17,205 nt of DNA, taken from the NCBI GenBank assembly GCA_903934745.1, contig CAIZOZ010000025.1, positions 1 through 17,205 on the forward strand. The letters are read 5' to 3'. Position 1 is the first letter of the stretch. Each line of letters opens with the position of its first letter. The position numbers and the translations under genes are program-made. Source of the DNA: an uncultured cyanobacterium (lineage in GTDB: Bacteria > Cyanobacteriota > Cyanobacteriia > PCC-6307 > Cyanobiaceae). Below, piece by piece: positions 1-6,677 of this stretch. The notes beneath the pieces were generated by a model that did no database searches, was not told the DNA's origin, and saw only the letters and a program-made list of their open reading frames with translations.

Positions 1-681
1 CGCGGTGCCGGTGCCGGCCTTTGGTGGGAGAAAGACAACTTCAGCATCAGTGCCAACTATGTGGCCACCAATGCCGATGGGGGGGATCCAGCTGCAGGAG
101 GCATGGGCACCAAGGGATCCGGTGCTACGGGAAGCGTTCAGTTCGGCTATGCGGGAGAACAGTTTGGGCTGGCAGCCATCTGGAGTTATGTGCAACCCGA
201 AACGGAGTTTGTGCCCGGCACCACACCCTTCACCCATTCAGCGATTGATCACAATGACGAGGCCCGCACCAATGCCTTTGGCCTGAGTGGCTACTGGCAG
301 CCGCTGGAAAGCGGCTGGTTGCCTTCCCTGAGCCTGGGCTGGGGCATCAACAGCACCACCTTCCTCAGCAGTCAGAGTGAAGGCAGCCTCAGCACCAGCC
401 AATCGTGGATGGCCGGACTGCAGTGGACCGATGTCTTCGTCAAAGGCAATGATTTCGGCATGGCCGTGGGCCAACCTGTGTTTGCCACGTCGCTCACCGG
501 TGGCATCACTCCCGATGATGGCGGTGTCGTGTGGGAGTGGTGGTACAAGTTTCAGCTGACGGACAACATCAGCGTGACGCCAGCCATCAGTGTTCTCAGT
601 CGCCCCCTGGGACAGACCACACCCAACGGTGAAACCTTCAGCCAGTTCGGTGGACTGATCAAGACCAGCTTTAAATTCTAG
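1..681 (+). CDS. Outer-membrane porin, C-terminal part (5' end outside window)
   Basis: The frame is open from base 1 and stops at TAG 679-681, so about 226 C-terminal residues are present. The sequence is rich in Gly, Ser, Thr, Asn and aromatic residues in alternating beta-strand patterns, such as WWEKDNFSISANYVATN near the start. It ends in SFKF, and a C-terminal Phe is the usual outer-membrane beta-barrel assembly signal. This fits the barrel of cyanobacterial SLH/OprB-type porins (SomA/SomB, 'iron uptake porin'), which let small ions and solutes cross the outer membrane. The N-terminal SLH and coiled-coil parts that would confirm the subfamily lie outside the window. A strong hairpin with a T tract follows the stop, so this is the end of a transcript. 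Confidence 0.8.
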   Translation, partial: RGAGAGLWWEKDNFSISANYVATNADGGDPAAGGMGTKGSGATGSVQFGYAGEQFGLAAIWSYVQPETEFVPGTTPFTHSAIDHNDEARTNAFGLSGYWQPLESGWLPSLSLGWGINSTTFLSSQSEGSLSTSQSWMAGLQWTDVFVKGNDFGMAVGQPVFATSLTGGITPDDGGVVWEWWYKFQLTDNISVTPAISVLSRPLGQTTPNGETFSQFGGLIKTSFKF

Positions 682-712
682 GTTTTTCGGCAACAACGCC
701 ATAACGCAGAAA

Positions 713-745
713 AGAGCGGACTGATGATCAGCCCGCTCTATTTTT
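713..745. terminator. Bidirectional rho-independent terminator
   Basis: AGAGCGG (713-719) pairs with CCGCTCT (733-739), and inside it CTGA pairs with TCAG around a TGA loop, with one mismatched pair between. ATTTTT follows on the plus strand and TTTTC follows on the minus strand. It ends the porin transcript and could also end the minus-strand transcript of the small ORF that stops at 755. Confidence 0.8.
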
Positions 746-754
746 GATCTGTGA

Positions 755-1066
755 TCAGAGCCCTGGCGTCAGTACTGGGGTTAGAGTCTTACCGCCAACA
801 CTCGACGCCGTTGGGGGCAAAGCCGTGGGAGCCGTGGCTTGATGTTGACGATGGCCGGGCCTGGGGGGACGCCGATAAGCGCCGGAGCCACCACCACCAC
901 AAGCCAGCCAATCAAGGCTCTCAGGATGAGAGCGACGGAGGTCGGGGTGGCTGAATCCAGCCTGGGCTGAGAGGTTGGACGAGCTAACGAGAGAGAGCAT
1001 GAATCCCGATAGCAGGAGCAAAGCTTTCGTGGTGATGTGCATCAAAGAGATGGTAACTTTTGCCAT
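755..1066 (-). CDS. Possible small secreted protein of unknown function
   Basis: A 103-residue frame. The ATG at 1066 is preceded by AAGGG eight bases upstream, which favours it over the ATG at 1042 and the TTG at 1111. From MHITTK onward the N-terminus looks like a Sec signal peptide: a hydrophobic run (ALLLLSGFMLSLVSSS) and an SAQA-like cleavage site. The rest is Gly-, Pro- and Arg-rich (CGGGGSGAYRRPP; TAPTALPPTASS), with no domain I recognise. The stop sits 10 bp before a hairpin that has a T tract on this strand too. A different minus frame between about 800 and 960 is strongly hydrophobic, so a frameshifted or decayed gene is possible. Confidence 0.35.
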   Translation of the reverse strand: MAKVTISLMHITTKALLLLSGFMLSLVSSSNLSAQAGFSHPDLRRSHPESLDWLACGGGGSGAYRRPPRPGHRQHQATAPTALPPTASSVGGKTLTPVLTPGL

Positions 1067-1151
1067 CCTAAACGCCCTTGCATCAAGACGAGCCTCTTGA
1101 TCGGCTTTCAAGCACCATTGATACTGTTAAGTGATCAAAAGTGTTGCAGCT

Positions 1152-1613
1152 TCAAGGAGCTGGATGCTGCTCACAGGGCATCCACAGCGAGCCCATGGCA
1201 TGCACGCCCTCGCAGCCCAGTTCCTTGGCTTTCTGCAGCGCCACCGCCTTGCTGGGATAGGCGTAGAGATTGGATCCAGTCGGTTGATGATGCTGATGCT
1301 GAATGGCACCAGCACCAGCCCCCAGTCGGTAGGGCCCCATACCCTCAAAGCCGACCCACCAGATCCCCATCACATTGACGCCGGCCACCAGCAGGCCCAT
1401 GCCCACGGCGCAGAGATTGATCAGGCCCATCCCCACGGCGCCGATGCTGACCACGCCCATCGGCACCACACCGATACTGACCACCCCCATCGGCACGATG
1501 CCGATCGAGATGATGCCCAGAGGAGCGATGCCGACTGCCAGCAGCTTGGGCTTGCCGCCACAGCCCGCTGGCGCATGCATCGAGCCAGAGACCACAGATT
1601 TGTCCAAGGTCAT
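1152..1613 (-). CDS. DUF3721 protein with N-terminal decapeptide-repeat region
   Basis: 153 residues. The ATG at 1613 shares its A with the TGA of the upstream DUF3721 gene (TGATG) and has a GGGG-containing site just before it. This indicates translational coupling and rules out the longer frame starting at 1682. Residues 33-92 are six tandem decapeptides of the pattern G(V/I)(V/I)xxGxxxM, for example GIISIGIVPM and GVVSIGVVPM. They are small and hydrophobic, like a membrane-spanning or solenoid segment. The C-terminus carries a DUF3721-like motif (YPSKAVALQKAKELGCEG, then GSLWMPCEQH) with the paired Cys and WMPC. There is no clear signal peptide. DUF3721 has no established function; a Cys/His-based metal or redox role is only a guess. 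Confidence 0.75.
   Translation of the reverse strand: MTLDKSVVSGSMHAPAGCGGKPKLLAVGIAPLGIISIGIVPMGVVSIGVVPMGVVSIGAVGMGLINLCAVGMGLLVAGVNVMGIWWVGFEGMGPYRLGAGAGAIQHQHHQPTGSNLYAYPSKAVALQKAKELGCEGVHAMGSLWMPCEQHPAP
1338..1517 (-). repeat. Six tandem 30-bp (10-residue) repeats in the DUF3721 gene
   Basis: Residues 33-92 of the encoded protein fall into exact 10-residue units: GIISIGIVPM, GVVSIGVVPM, GVVSIGAVGM, GLINLCAVGM, GLLVAGVNVM and GIWWVGFEGM. Gly at position 1 and Met at position 10 occur in every unit. Conservation declines from the second and third units outward, as expected for internal tandem duplication followed by divergence. Confidence 0.85.
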
Positions 1614-1876
1614 CAATGCCCCATCGGCGTTGCCGTGCCATGACCACCACTGGCGGCTCCGTGGCTGGCGCAGGGCATCCATTGGTTGCCCATCGGATGG
1701 GCACCGCTGCAGTGGAAGCGTGGAGCGGCGGCCTCGGCTTCAGCCTTGGTGTTGAACATCGCCTGCTGAGCTGCCTGGCCACTGGGTTGCTGGGCCCAGG
1801 CCTGGGCGGGAATCAGGCTGCTGAGACATCCGCCCAGCAGAGCCATCAACAAGGAACGCCGTTGAGACTGTGGCAT
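1613..1876 (-). CDS. Small secreted DUF3721 protein
   Basis: 87 residues from the ATG at 1876; a TTG at 1897 would add seven residues. The N-terminus MPQSQRRSLLMALLGG continues through a hydrophobic stretch to AWA-QQ. This is a Sec- or possibly Tat-type signal peptide (twin Arg). The mature part is almost entirely one DUF3721 motif: MFNTKAEAEAAAPRFHCSG, AHPMGNQWMPCASHG, then a Gly/His-rich tail. The Cys, His and WMPC residues suggest metal binding or redox chemistry outside the cytoplasm, but this is inference. Its stop overlaps the start of the next DUF3721 gene (TGATG), and it lies downstream of the DauA-like transporter on the same strand. Confidence 0.8.
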   Translation of the reverse strand: MPQSQRRSLLMALLGGCLSSLIPAQAWAQQPSGQAAQQAMFNTKAEAEAAAPRFHCSGAHPMGNQWMPCASHGAASGGHGTATPMGH

Positions 1877-1995
1877 GGAGTTCGTTCGACGTGGCAATTG
1901 ATTCTGACCCAGACCTCGGACGTGACGGGAGCTGCGGAGCCGACAGGGCCTGGGGCTGAAGCGAGCACAAGCGTTGCGCCCAGCTTCAGCCTCTG

Positions 1996-2010
1996 GGTCC
2001 GGTACGGACC
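1996..2010. other. Short perfect hairpin just after the transporter stop
   Basis: GGTCCG and CGGACC are separated by three bases and begin three bases beyond the dauA-like stop codon. No T tract follows on the minus strand, so it is more likely an RNA 3'-end or processing structure than a full terminator. Confidence 0.3.
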
Positions 2011-2012
2011 GG

Positions 2013-3773
2013 TCAGGTCAGGCAGGATTCGGGAATGGCTTCGCCGCGGGCCAGAGCCATGGCCTCTGCCAGGCTGGAGTAGATCTTGAATCGAGTATCA
2101 CCGTCGTCGAGTCCGGCTTCGTCGAAGGCTTGTCTCACCTGGGGCTGGAGATCGGTGACGATGACACGGATATGGCGATGGCTGGTGCACTCCTGCAAAA
2201 AGCGGTGAAAGGCCGAAGCTGCTCCAGCATCAAAGACGGTGATGCCATCGGCATAGAGAATCAGATTGGAGTCTGCTTCGGTGGTTTCCAGCAGATCGCG
2301 GAGGACACCCTCAGCCGCTGCAAAGAACATAGCACCAGTGATTTTCACCATCCGCCAGCCCAGCGGCAGGGGCTCCTGGCTGTAATGACGGCTGGTGCTG
2401 ATATCACGCACCTGGGTGAAGCGCGCCAGGTCTCGCATCAACAGCATCGTCGCCAGAACGCAACCAACAGCAATCGCGATCACCATATCGAAGGTCACGG
2501 TGAGCGCCACACAGAGGAGGAAGACAAACCGGTCGGCACGAGGAGCGCTGCGCAGCAACCGCAAGGCGTGGGGAGCTTCGCTCATGTTCCAGGCCACCAC
2601 CAGCAACACCCCAGCCATGGCAGCCATCGGGATGATCGAGAACAGTGGGGCGCAGATCAGCACCGCCAGCAGGATGAACAGCGAATGAAAGATACCGGAG
2701 AGCGGTGAACGCGCTCCGGCTGAAACATCGGCAGCTGAACGGGCCAGGGCCGCCGTGACGGGGTTACCGCCGAAGAAAGGGGTGATGAGATTGGCGATGC
2801 CCTGGCCCAGCAGCTCACCGTTGGAGTGGTGTCGGGTGCGGGTGGTGCGATCGAGAATGACGGCGCAGAGCAGCGATTCAATCGAGCCCATCATCGCAAT
2901 CATGAAGGCAGCAGGCAGCAGCTCGAAAAGCGTCTGACTGTTCAGCTGAAAGGTACCACCCTCCGCACCCGGCAGATTCCAGGGGAGCTGGATTGCCGGA
3001 GGGATCGATGGCACGCCATGGCCGAGAACACCGTCGATTTGATACGTGAAGCGCGAACCGATCGTGTCGATCGGATGACCATGACCACCGAGCCAGAGGG
3101 ACAGCAGCGTGCCCGCCAGAATCGCCGGCAGATAGCCAGGGATGATCCAGCGCCGTTGTGGCCAGGCGAGCGCAAAGATCAGCGTCACCCCGCTCACGAC
3201 AAGGCTGGCGCCATCGAGCTGCGGCAAGGCCGAAACCAGGGCCTGCAGGCGTTGTGGGAAAGGCTCCGGGAGGTGCTTGATGCCGAGGCCGAGCAGATCA
3301 TTGAACTGAAGCAAGGCGATCACGATGGCGATGCCCGTGGTGAAGCCGAGACTGACGGATTCAGGCACGTATTCAATCAAACGGCCCAGCCGACAGAGAG
3401 CGAACAGCACCAGAAGCAGCCCGGCCATCAGGCCTGCTGTGGCCAGTCCGGCCATGCCATAGTGCGCGCTGATCGGCGCCAGCAGCACGATGAACGCGGC
3501 CGTCGGGCCGGAGATGCTGAAGCGCGAGCCACCGAAGCTGGCTGCCAGGATGCCGCCGACGATGGCGGAATTGAGCCCGTACTGAGGCGGAACCCCGCTG
3601 GCAATCGCCAAGGCCATGGCTAACGGGATGGCAATCATGGCAACCGAAAGGCCAGCCAGCAGATCGTCGCGCAGACCGCTCCAGCCGTACCAACCCTGGG
3701 AGAACTGATCACGCAGGGCACTCATCGGCCGCAACGTACCCATCGACTGCTTGCGTACGGAACTGACCTGCAT
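2013..3773 (-). CDS. dauA: DauA/YchM-like SulP family anion transporter with STAS domain
   Basis: 586 residues, near the usual length of the family (E. coli DauA is about 560). The ATG at 3773 has an AAGGGG ribosome site nine bases upstream, which favours this start over inner Met codons. Residues about 35-445 form the multi-helix transporter, with the family stretches DLLAGLSVAMIAIPLAMALA, GGSRFSISGPTAAF, ESVSLGFTTGIAIVIALLQF, GSIESLLCAVILD and GNPVTAALARSAA. Residues about 475-570 form the cytoplasmic STAS domain (FFAAAEG, DGITVFDAGAASAFHRF). These motifs match DauA far better than the BicA or SulP-CysT types. E. coli DauA transports C4-dicarboxylates such as succinate; SulP relatives carry sulfate or bicarbonate, so the substrate here is uncertain. 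Two DUF3721 genes follow on the same strand. Confidence 0.9.
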   Translation of the reverse strand: MQVSSVRKQSMGTLRPMSALRDQFSQGWYGWSGLRDDLLAGLSVAMIAIPLAMALAIASGVPPQYGLNSAIVGGILAASFGGSRFSISGPTAAFIVLLAPISAHYGMAGLATAGLMAGLLLVLFALCRLGRLIEYVPESVSLGFTTGIAIVIALLQFNDLLGLGIKHLPEPFPQRLQALVSALPQLDGASLVVSGVTLIFALAWPQRRWIIPGYLPAILAGTLLSLWLGGHGHPIDTIGSRFTYQIDGVLGHGVPSIPPAIQLPWNLPGAEGGTFQLNSQTLFELLPAAFMIAMMGSIESLLCAVILDRTTRTRHHSNGELLGQGIANLITPFFGGNPVTAALARSAADVSAGARSPLSGIFHSLFILLAVLICAPLFSIIPMAAMAGVLLVVAWNMSEAPHALRLLRSAPRADRFVFLLCVALTVTFDMVIAIAVGCVLATMLLMRDLARFTQVRDISTSRHYSQEPLPLGWRMVKITGAMFFAAAEGVLRDLLETTEADSNLILYADGITVFDAGAASAFHRFLQECTSHRHIRVIVTDLQPQVRQAFDEAGLDDGDTRFKIYSSLAEAMALARGEAIPESCLT

Positions 3774-3780
3774 GAACTAA

Positions 3781-3819
3781 CCCCTTATATGTGATTTAAA
3801 TAATATTTAAAAATGTCAA
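3781..3819 (-). promoter_or_regulatory. AT-rich promoter region and ribosome site of the dauA-like gene
   Basis: On the minus strand a consensus TTGACA (3814-3819) stands at the start of an A/T-only run, and AAGGGG (3781-3786) lies nine bases before the ATG. A -10 box at standard spacing is not convincing, so the exact transcription start is unclear. Confidence 0.4.
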
Positions 3820-3839
3820 AAATTTAACAACTAAGCCAG

Positions 3840-3868
3840 GTGGCACGAGCAGGAGTTGCTGCCGCCAC
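3840..3868. terminator. Hairpin between the small operon and the dauA-like promoter
   Basis: GTGGC (3840-3844) pairs with GCCAC (3864-3868). AGCA/TGCT-type pairing inside gives about ten pairs of twelve. It lies about 40 bp past the stop of the 88-residue gene. A T-rich stretch follows on the minus strand only after some 15 bases, so it is an imperfect terminator. Confidence 0.35.
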
Positions 3869-3905
3869 TACGAGCAAGGAATCAAACCGGAATCAACGGC
3901 AGCCG

Positions 3906-4172
3906 CTAGGTGGCCGAAGTGTTGACCGGGGTAAGGATGGTGGGATCGGCGGGAGCGGAAGGATCGGGATCCTGAATCAACATGTGCTGAAGAACCCGCT
4001 CGGCGCGTTCGCTGTCGCGCCAACGAATCATGTAAGCCGGCATGCTCGTGCCACGGGCATTGACCTGCTCTACGGGCGCCATCACCCAGCCACGGCGGGA
4101 GCGCCCCTGGGGATTGCGTTTGATCACGGAATCACCGTGCTGATAGCGAAAGCCGATGCGTTCATTGCTCAT
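3906..4172 (-). CDS. Conserved-looking small hypothetical protein
   Basis: 88 residues from the ATG at 4172 (a TTG at 4196 would add eight), with a weak GAGA ribosome site. The first two thirds look like a compact beta fold: GFRYQHGDSVIKRNP, RRGWVMAPVEQV, then MPAYMIRWRDSERAE. This resembles the small SH3/KOW-like domains in which a basic strand pair is followed by 'GWV..V..V' and 'Y.IRW.D'. The tail is acidic and Pro/Thr-rich, probably disordered. I do not recognise a named family. It lies 42 bp downstream of a ribbon-helix-helix gene on the same strand and is probably co-transcribed with it. Confidence 0.65.
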   Translation of the reverse strand: MSNERIGFRYQHGDSVIKRNPQGRSRRGWVMAPVEQVNARGTSMPAYMIRWRDSERAERVLQHMLIQDPDPSAPADPTILTPVNTSAT

Positions 4173-4214
4173 TAGATTCTCAGTATTAGGTCTCAATTTG
4201 GGGTGGAATTAAGT

Positions 4215-4475
4215 TCAGCTGTCGGCTTCGGGTCCTGAACCGAGCACCTGTTCCTGCCAGTCGGGGCCCATTCTGGTTTCGATGAAATCACGAATCAGTT
4301 GACGCACCACCTGGGAGGGGGTGACGTCTTCCTGCTTGCACAGCGCCTCGAAACAGGCCTTCTTCTTGGGGTCGATCAGGACGCTCAGGCGAGCTGTCCG
4401 CTCTTCACTCGGCAACGGGGAAGACTCCTGCACGGAAAGGCGCTGCAGCCAGCCTACGGATCTGGCGCTCACCAC
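4215..4475 (-). CDS. Ribbon-helix-helix (CopG-like) DNA-binding protein
   Basis: 86 residues starting at GTG 4475 or the next GTG at 4472. AGAGGG at 4480-4485 sits 4 or 7 bases upstream, so 4472 has the better spacing. An ATG at 4477 in another frame reads only two codons. Residues 28-70 show the RHH pattern: strand TARLSVLIDP, helix KKKACFEALCKQEDV, turn TPSQ, helix VVRQLIRDFIETR. Such proteins are small repressors or antitoxins. No toxin-like partner is visible; the following 88-residue gene does not resemble a known toxin. A solitary regulator of the CopG type, common in picocyanobacteria, is the safest reading. Confidence 0.75.
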   Translation of the reverse strand: MVSARSVGWLQRLSVQESSPLPSEERTARLSVLIDPKKKACFEALCKQEDVTPSQVVRQLIRDFIETRMGPDWQEQVLGSGPEADS

Positions 4476-4486
4476 ATGACCCTCTG

Positions 4487-5087
4487 ATACAGACCAAATA
4501 TTATCATATGGCAGTCAGTGGGCGCTAAGGTCTGCTGGCGGGGTTCCCGCCAGGCCTGTTGAGGTTGCCGCTGGGATGACTGGACTGATCGCGCGGCTGC
4601 GGCAGGGTCATGTTGTGGCGGTGGTTCCGTCAAGGAAACAATGGGCTCGAGCCCATGACGTTGGAGCCGATCAGCTGCCATCGCTTCTGGAAGGTTGTCA
4701 TCAGCTCATTTGATGGAGTACCAACGGCTGAGAATGTATCCCATCCCATGGATGAACTAAGAGGTAAGATCGACCAGTGCTATTTATTCTGGACTGCCTG
4801 GAAGGCATCGAGACCTACCCCTGCGGCTCTTCCACGTGAACACCACGTCGCCAAGATACGTTTGTAGTAGTTAGCCCGCTCCGGCTGCAGCTGGCGCCCT
4901 GTTCGCGGCCAGACGCTTCACCAAGCTGGTGAACTTCAACGCCAGTTTCTGTTTAACCGTGATTCCTGTGCTTTTTGCCCGGAGGCCTGCGCTGGCTTAA
5001 GCTTTAACTCTTATCACATTTCCGAAACCGGCATTCCCGTTGCGGCACATCCGCAGCTAACGTGAATGATTACTGTCTTAATTTGCG
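4487..5087. other. Gene-poor stretch, possibly holding decayed sequence
   Basis: No convincing gene is seen on either strand. Short open frames here, such as 4610-4867 (+) and 4469-4681 (-), have no family features. A 45-residue plus-strand frame from ATG 4576 (with RLRQGHVVAVVPSRKQW) has a faint likeness to transposase C-terminal regions, too weak to call. The stretch contains a dyad at 4917-4933 and leads into the lower-GC channel gene. The channel's promoter should lie near its end, but I see no clear -35/-10 pair. Confidence 0.4.
4917..4933. repeat. Perfect 7-bp inverted repeat upstream of the channel gene
   Basis: TTCACCA, three bases, TGGTGAA. It is about 155 bp before the ligand-gated channel start. 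No T tract follows, so it is an operator candidate or a chance hairpin. Confidence 0.3.
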
Positions 5088-6134
5088 ATGACATTGACTC
5101 GACGGACAATCTGGTTGTTCGCTCTGGGCATGGCGATGATTGGCCTGTTAGCGCTTGGGACAGGAGCGCCGATACAGGCAAGCACGCCGCTCAATCCCGC
5201 CAGAAAAGGCACCTATATCCCGATGGCTTCGCCACCACCGGGGGCCCAACAGGTCAAGATCGGTTTTTATCCAGTCGCAATTTACGATCTCGATCAAGCA
5301 AGCAATACCTTCTATGCAGACACTTATGTATGGCTCCGTTGGAAAGGAGATATCGATCCTTCCTCGACGATTGAATTTACCAATATGGTTGAAGAATGGG
5401 GCAAGTTGATGGAACCGTTGATGGAGAAGCCCAAGGAGCTGCCTGATGGTAGCAAGTATCAACAATTCCGTGTGGAGGGACGCTTCGTACAACCCTTCAG
5501 CTTGGCTGACTACCCCTTGGACCACCACAACCTCGGAATCAGAATCGAAGATACGACCAATGGCGTCAACCAACTTGCCTACGTGCTCGATGAATCATCT
5601 ACAGGAATTGATCAAAGGCTGGAAATTCCAGGCTGGAAGCTGAAGGGTTGGAAAAGTGAGATTCTGGAACATGCCTATGGCACCAATTTTGGCGAAGTGG
5701 AGCAACCTTCTAGTTATTCCGTAGCCAACTTCGAGATGGTCATTGAGCGTCCCCTTAGTTTCTTCCTGTGGAAGCAGATGCTGCCTTTGGCAATCGTGGT
5801 GATGGCTGCCCTGGTTGCCTTGCTCGTCAATCCCCGCTCCATTGATGCACGACTGGCCCTGCCCATGGGTGCCCTGCTTTCAGCAATCTTTCTACAAAGA
5901 GGATATTCTGAAACCCTCCCAGACCTTGGCTATCTGGTGTTCATGGACAAGATTTATCTTGTTGCCTATCCCCTCATTCTGTTGGTGTTGATTCGTTCAA
6001 TTGTCGCCTTTGCAAAGGCGGGGAATGCCAGCGACACTGAGATTCAACAGATCCAGACCACGGATCGCAAGGTGATCGTGGTACTGGGGATTGCCTTTGT
6101 CGTCGGCACGTCGCTCATTACTGCCCTGCGTTGA
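5088..6134 (+). CDS. Prokaryotic pentameric ligand-gated ion channel
   Basis: 348 residues, close to GLIC/ELIC-type subunits. Residues 1-32 are a signal peptide (RRTIWLFALGMAMIGLLALG, cleavage near IQAS). Residues about 50-220 form the extracellular beta-sandwich: YPVAIYDLDQASNTFYADTY, WLRWKGD, then FSLADYPLDHH (138-147) at the position of the Cys-loop 'FPxD' motif. No Cys is present, as in other bacterial members that lack the disulfide. Four helices follow: M1 (about 222-247), pore-lining M2 (252-272), M3 (280-308) and M4 (329-347). The order ERPLSFFLWKQMLPL before M1 is typical. Five subunits would form a cation or anion pore gated by protons or a small ligand; the stimulus cannot be read here. 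GC is visibly lower than in the neighbouring genes. No clear ribosome site precedes the ATG. Confidence 0.9.
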   Translation: MTLTRRTIWLFALGMAMIGLLALGTGAPIQASTPLNPARKGTYIPMASPPPGAQQVKIGFYPVAIYDLDQASNTFYADTYVWLRWKGDIDPSSTIEFTNMVEEWGKLMEPLMEKPKELPDGSKYQQFRVEGRFVQPFSLADYPLDHHNLGIRIEDTTNGVNQLAYVLDESSTGIDQRLEIPGWKLKGWKSEILEHAYGTNFGEVEQPSSYSVANFEMVIERPLSFFLWKQMLPLAIVVMAALVALLVNPRSIDARLALPMGALLSAIFLQRGYSETLPDLGYLVFMDKIYLVAYPLILLVLIRSIVAFAKAGNASDTEIQQIQTTDRKVIVVLGIAFVVGTSLITALR

Positions 6135-6145
6135 AGGCCTGCACC

Positions 6146-6171
6146 GTGGCGGCGGCTTTAGCCGCTGCCAC
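6146..6171. terminator. Strong hairpin between convergent genes
   Basis: GTGGCGGCGGC and GCCGCTGCCAC face each other around a TTTA loop with one G-T pair. A second hairpin, GGGGA (6174-6178) with TCCCC (6187-6191), follows. No T tract is present, but the position between the ends of the channel gene (+) and the OsmC-like gene (-) suits a shared 3'-end structure. Confidence 0.5.
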
Positions 6172-6218
6172 CTGGGGAGCGCGGGGTCCCCATCTTCCCG
6201 AGGTGTTAGATGGAGCTG

Positions 6219-6665
6219 TCAAGCCAGCACGGTGAGGTCGATGCGCTTCTCGGCGCCAGCGGGCAGGTTGCGCGAGACGGGGCAGAGCTTCATTCGCTCC
6301 AGAATCGAGGCGATCACCCCGCCATCGACCAGCTGGTGCTGCTGGGGGCTGGCGCTGGGATCGAGTTGGATTCGGAACTCCCCCTCAACGGCGGTCACAA
6401 TCCAGTCATGGCTGGTTGTGACCACAACATCGGCTTCCACCGCATGCAGGGGAATCTGCCGTTCCAGCGCATTCGCCACCAGATAAAAATGCTGACAGAG
6501 CAGTAACGAGATCAGATAGAGACGAAAACCCGGCAGCGTCAAGTTGAGCTGTTGAGGTTCCCAGATGCCCTGCTCGTTGCGATAGTCCACCACCAGGTTT
6601 GTGGTCTGGCGTTCTGGTGGGGTGTGGCGGCTGTGTAGCCGGAGTTGGAAGGTGCGGTTGCTCAT
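6219..6665 (-). CDS. OsmC-like protein (thiol peroxidase fold)
   Basis: 148 residues. The two family cysteines are recognisable: C57 in the helix LYLISLLLCQHFYLVANALE, and C128 in MKLCPVSRNL, the classic OsmC 'CPVSR' motif. Family members reduce organic or lipid hydroperoxides, and some act on persulfides or other thiols, through this Cys pair in a dimer. The N-terminal beta part (NLVVDYRNEQG, QQLNLTLPGFR) is divergent from textbook OsmC/Ohr. It starts 12 bp after the TauE stop and is the last gene of the minus-strand sulfur operon. This suggests a role in handling peroxide or polysulfide by-products, which is inference. Confidence 0.75.
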   Translation of the reverse strand: MSNRTFQLRLHSRHTPPERQTTNLVVDYRNEQGIWEPQQLNLTLPGFRLYLISLLLCQHFYLVANALERQIPLHAVEADVVVTTSHDWIVTAVEGEFRIQLDPSASPQQHQLVDGGVIASILERMKLCPVSRNLPAGAEKRIDLTVLA

Positions 6666-6677
6666 GATCGACAGCTG

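Noticed and set aside
1152..1682. Longer start at 1682 for the repeat-containing DUF3721 protein
   Set aside because: It would overlap the upstream DUF3721 gene by 70 bp; the coupled ATG at 1613 has a ribosome site and the TGATG overlap.
2826..3623. 265-residue plus-strand frame
   Set aside because: It is antisense to the SulP-type transporter, rich in Arg/Gln/Asp with no domain logic; a typical high-GC shadow.
4576..4713. Possible transposase remnant (VVAVVPSRKQW)
   Set aside because: Only about 45 residues with a vague likeness. No DDE motif, terminal inverted repeats or target duplication could be found.
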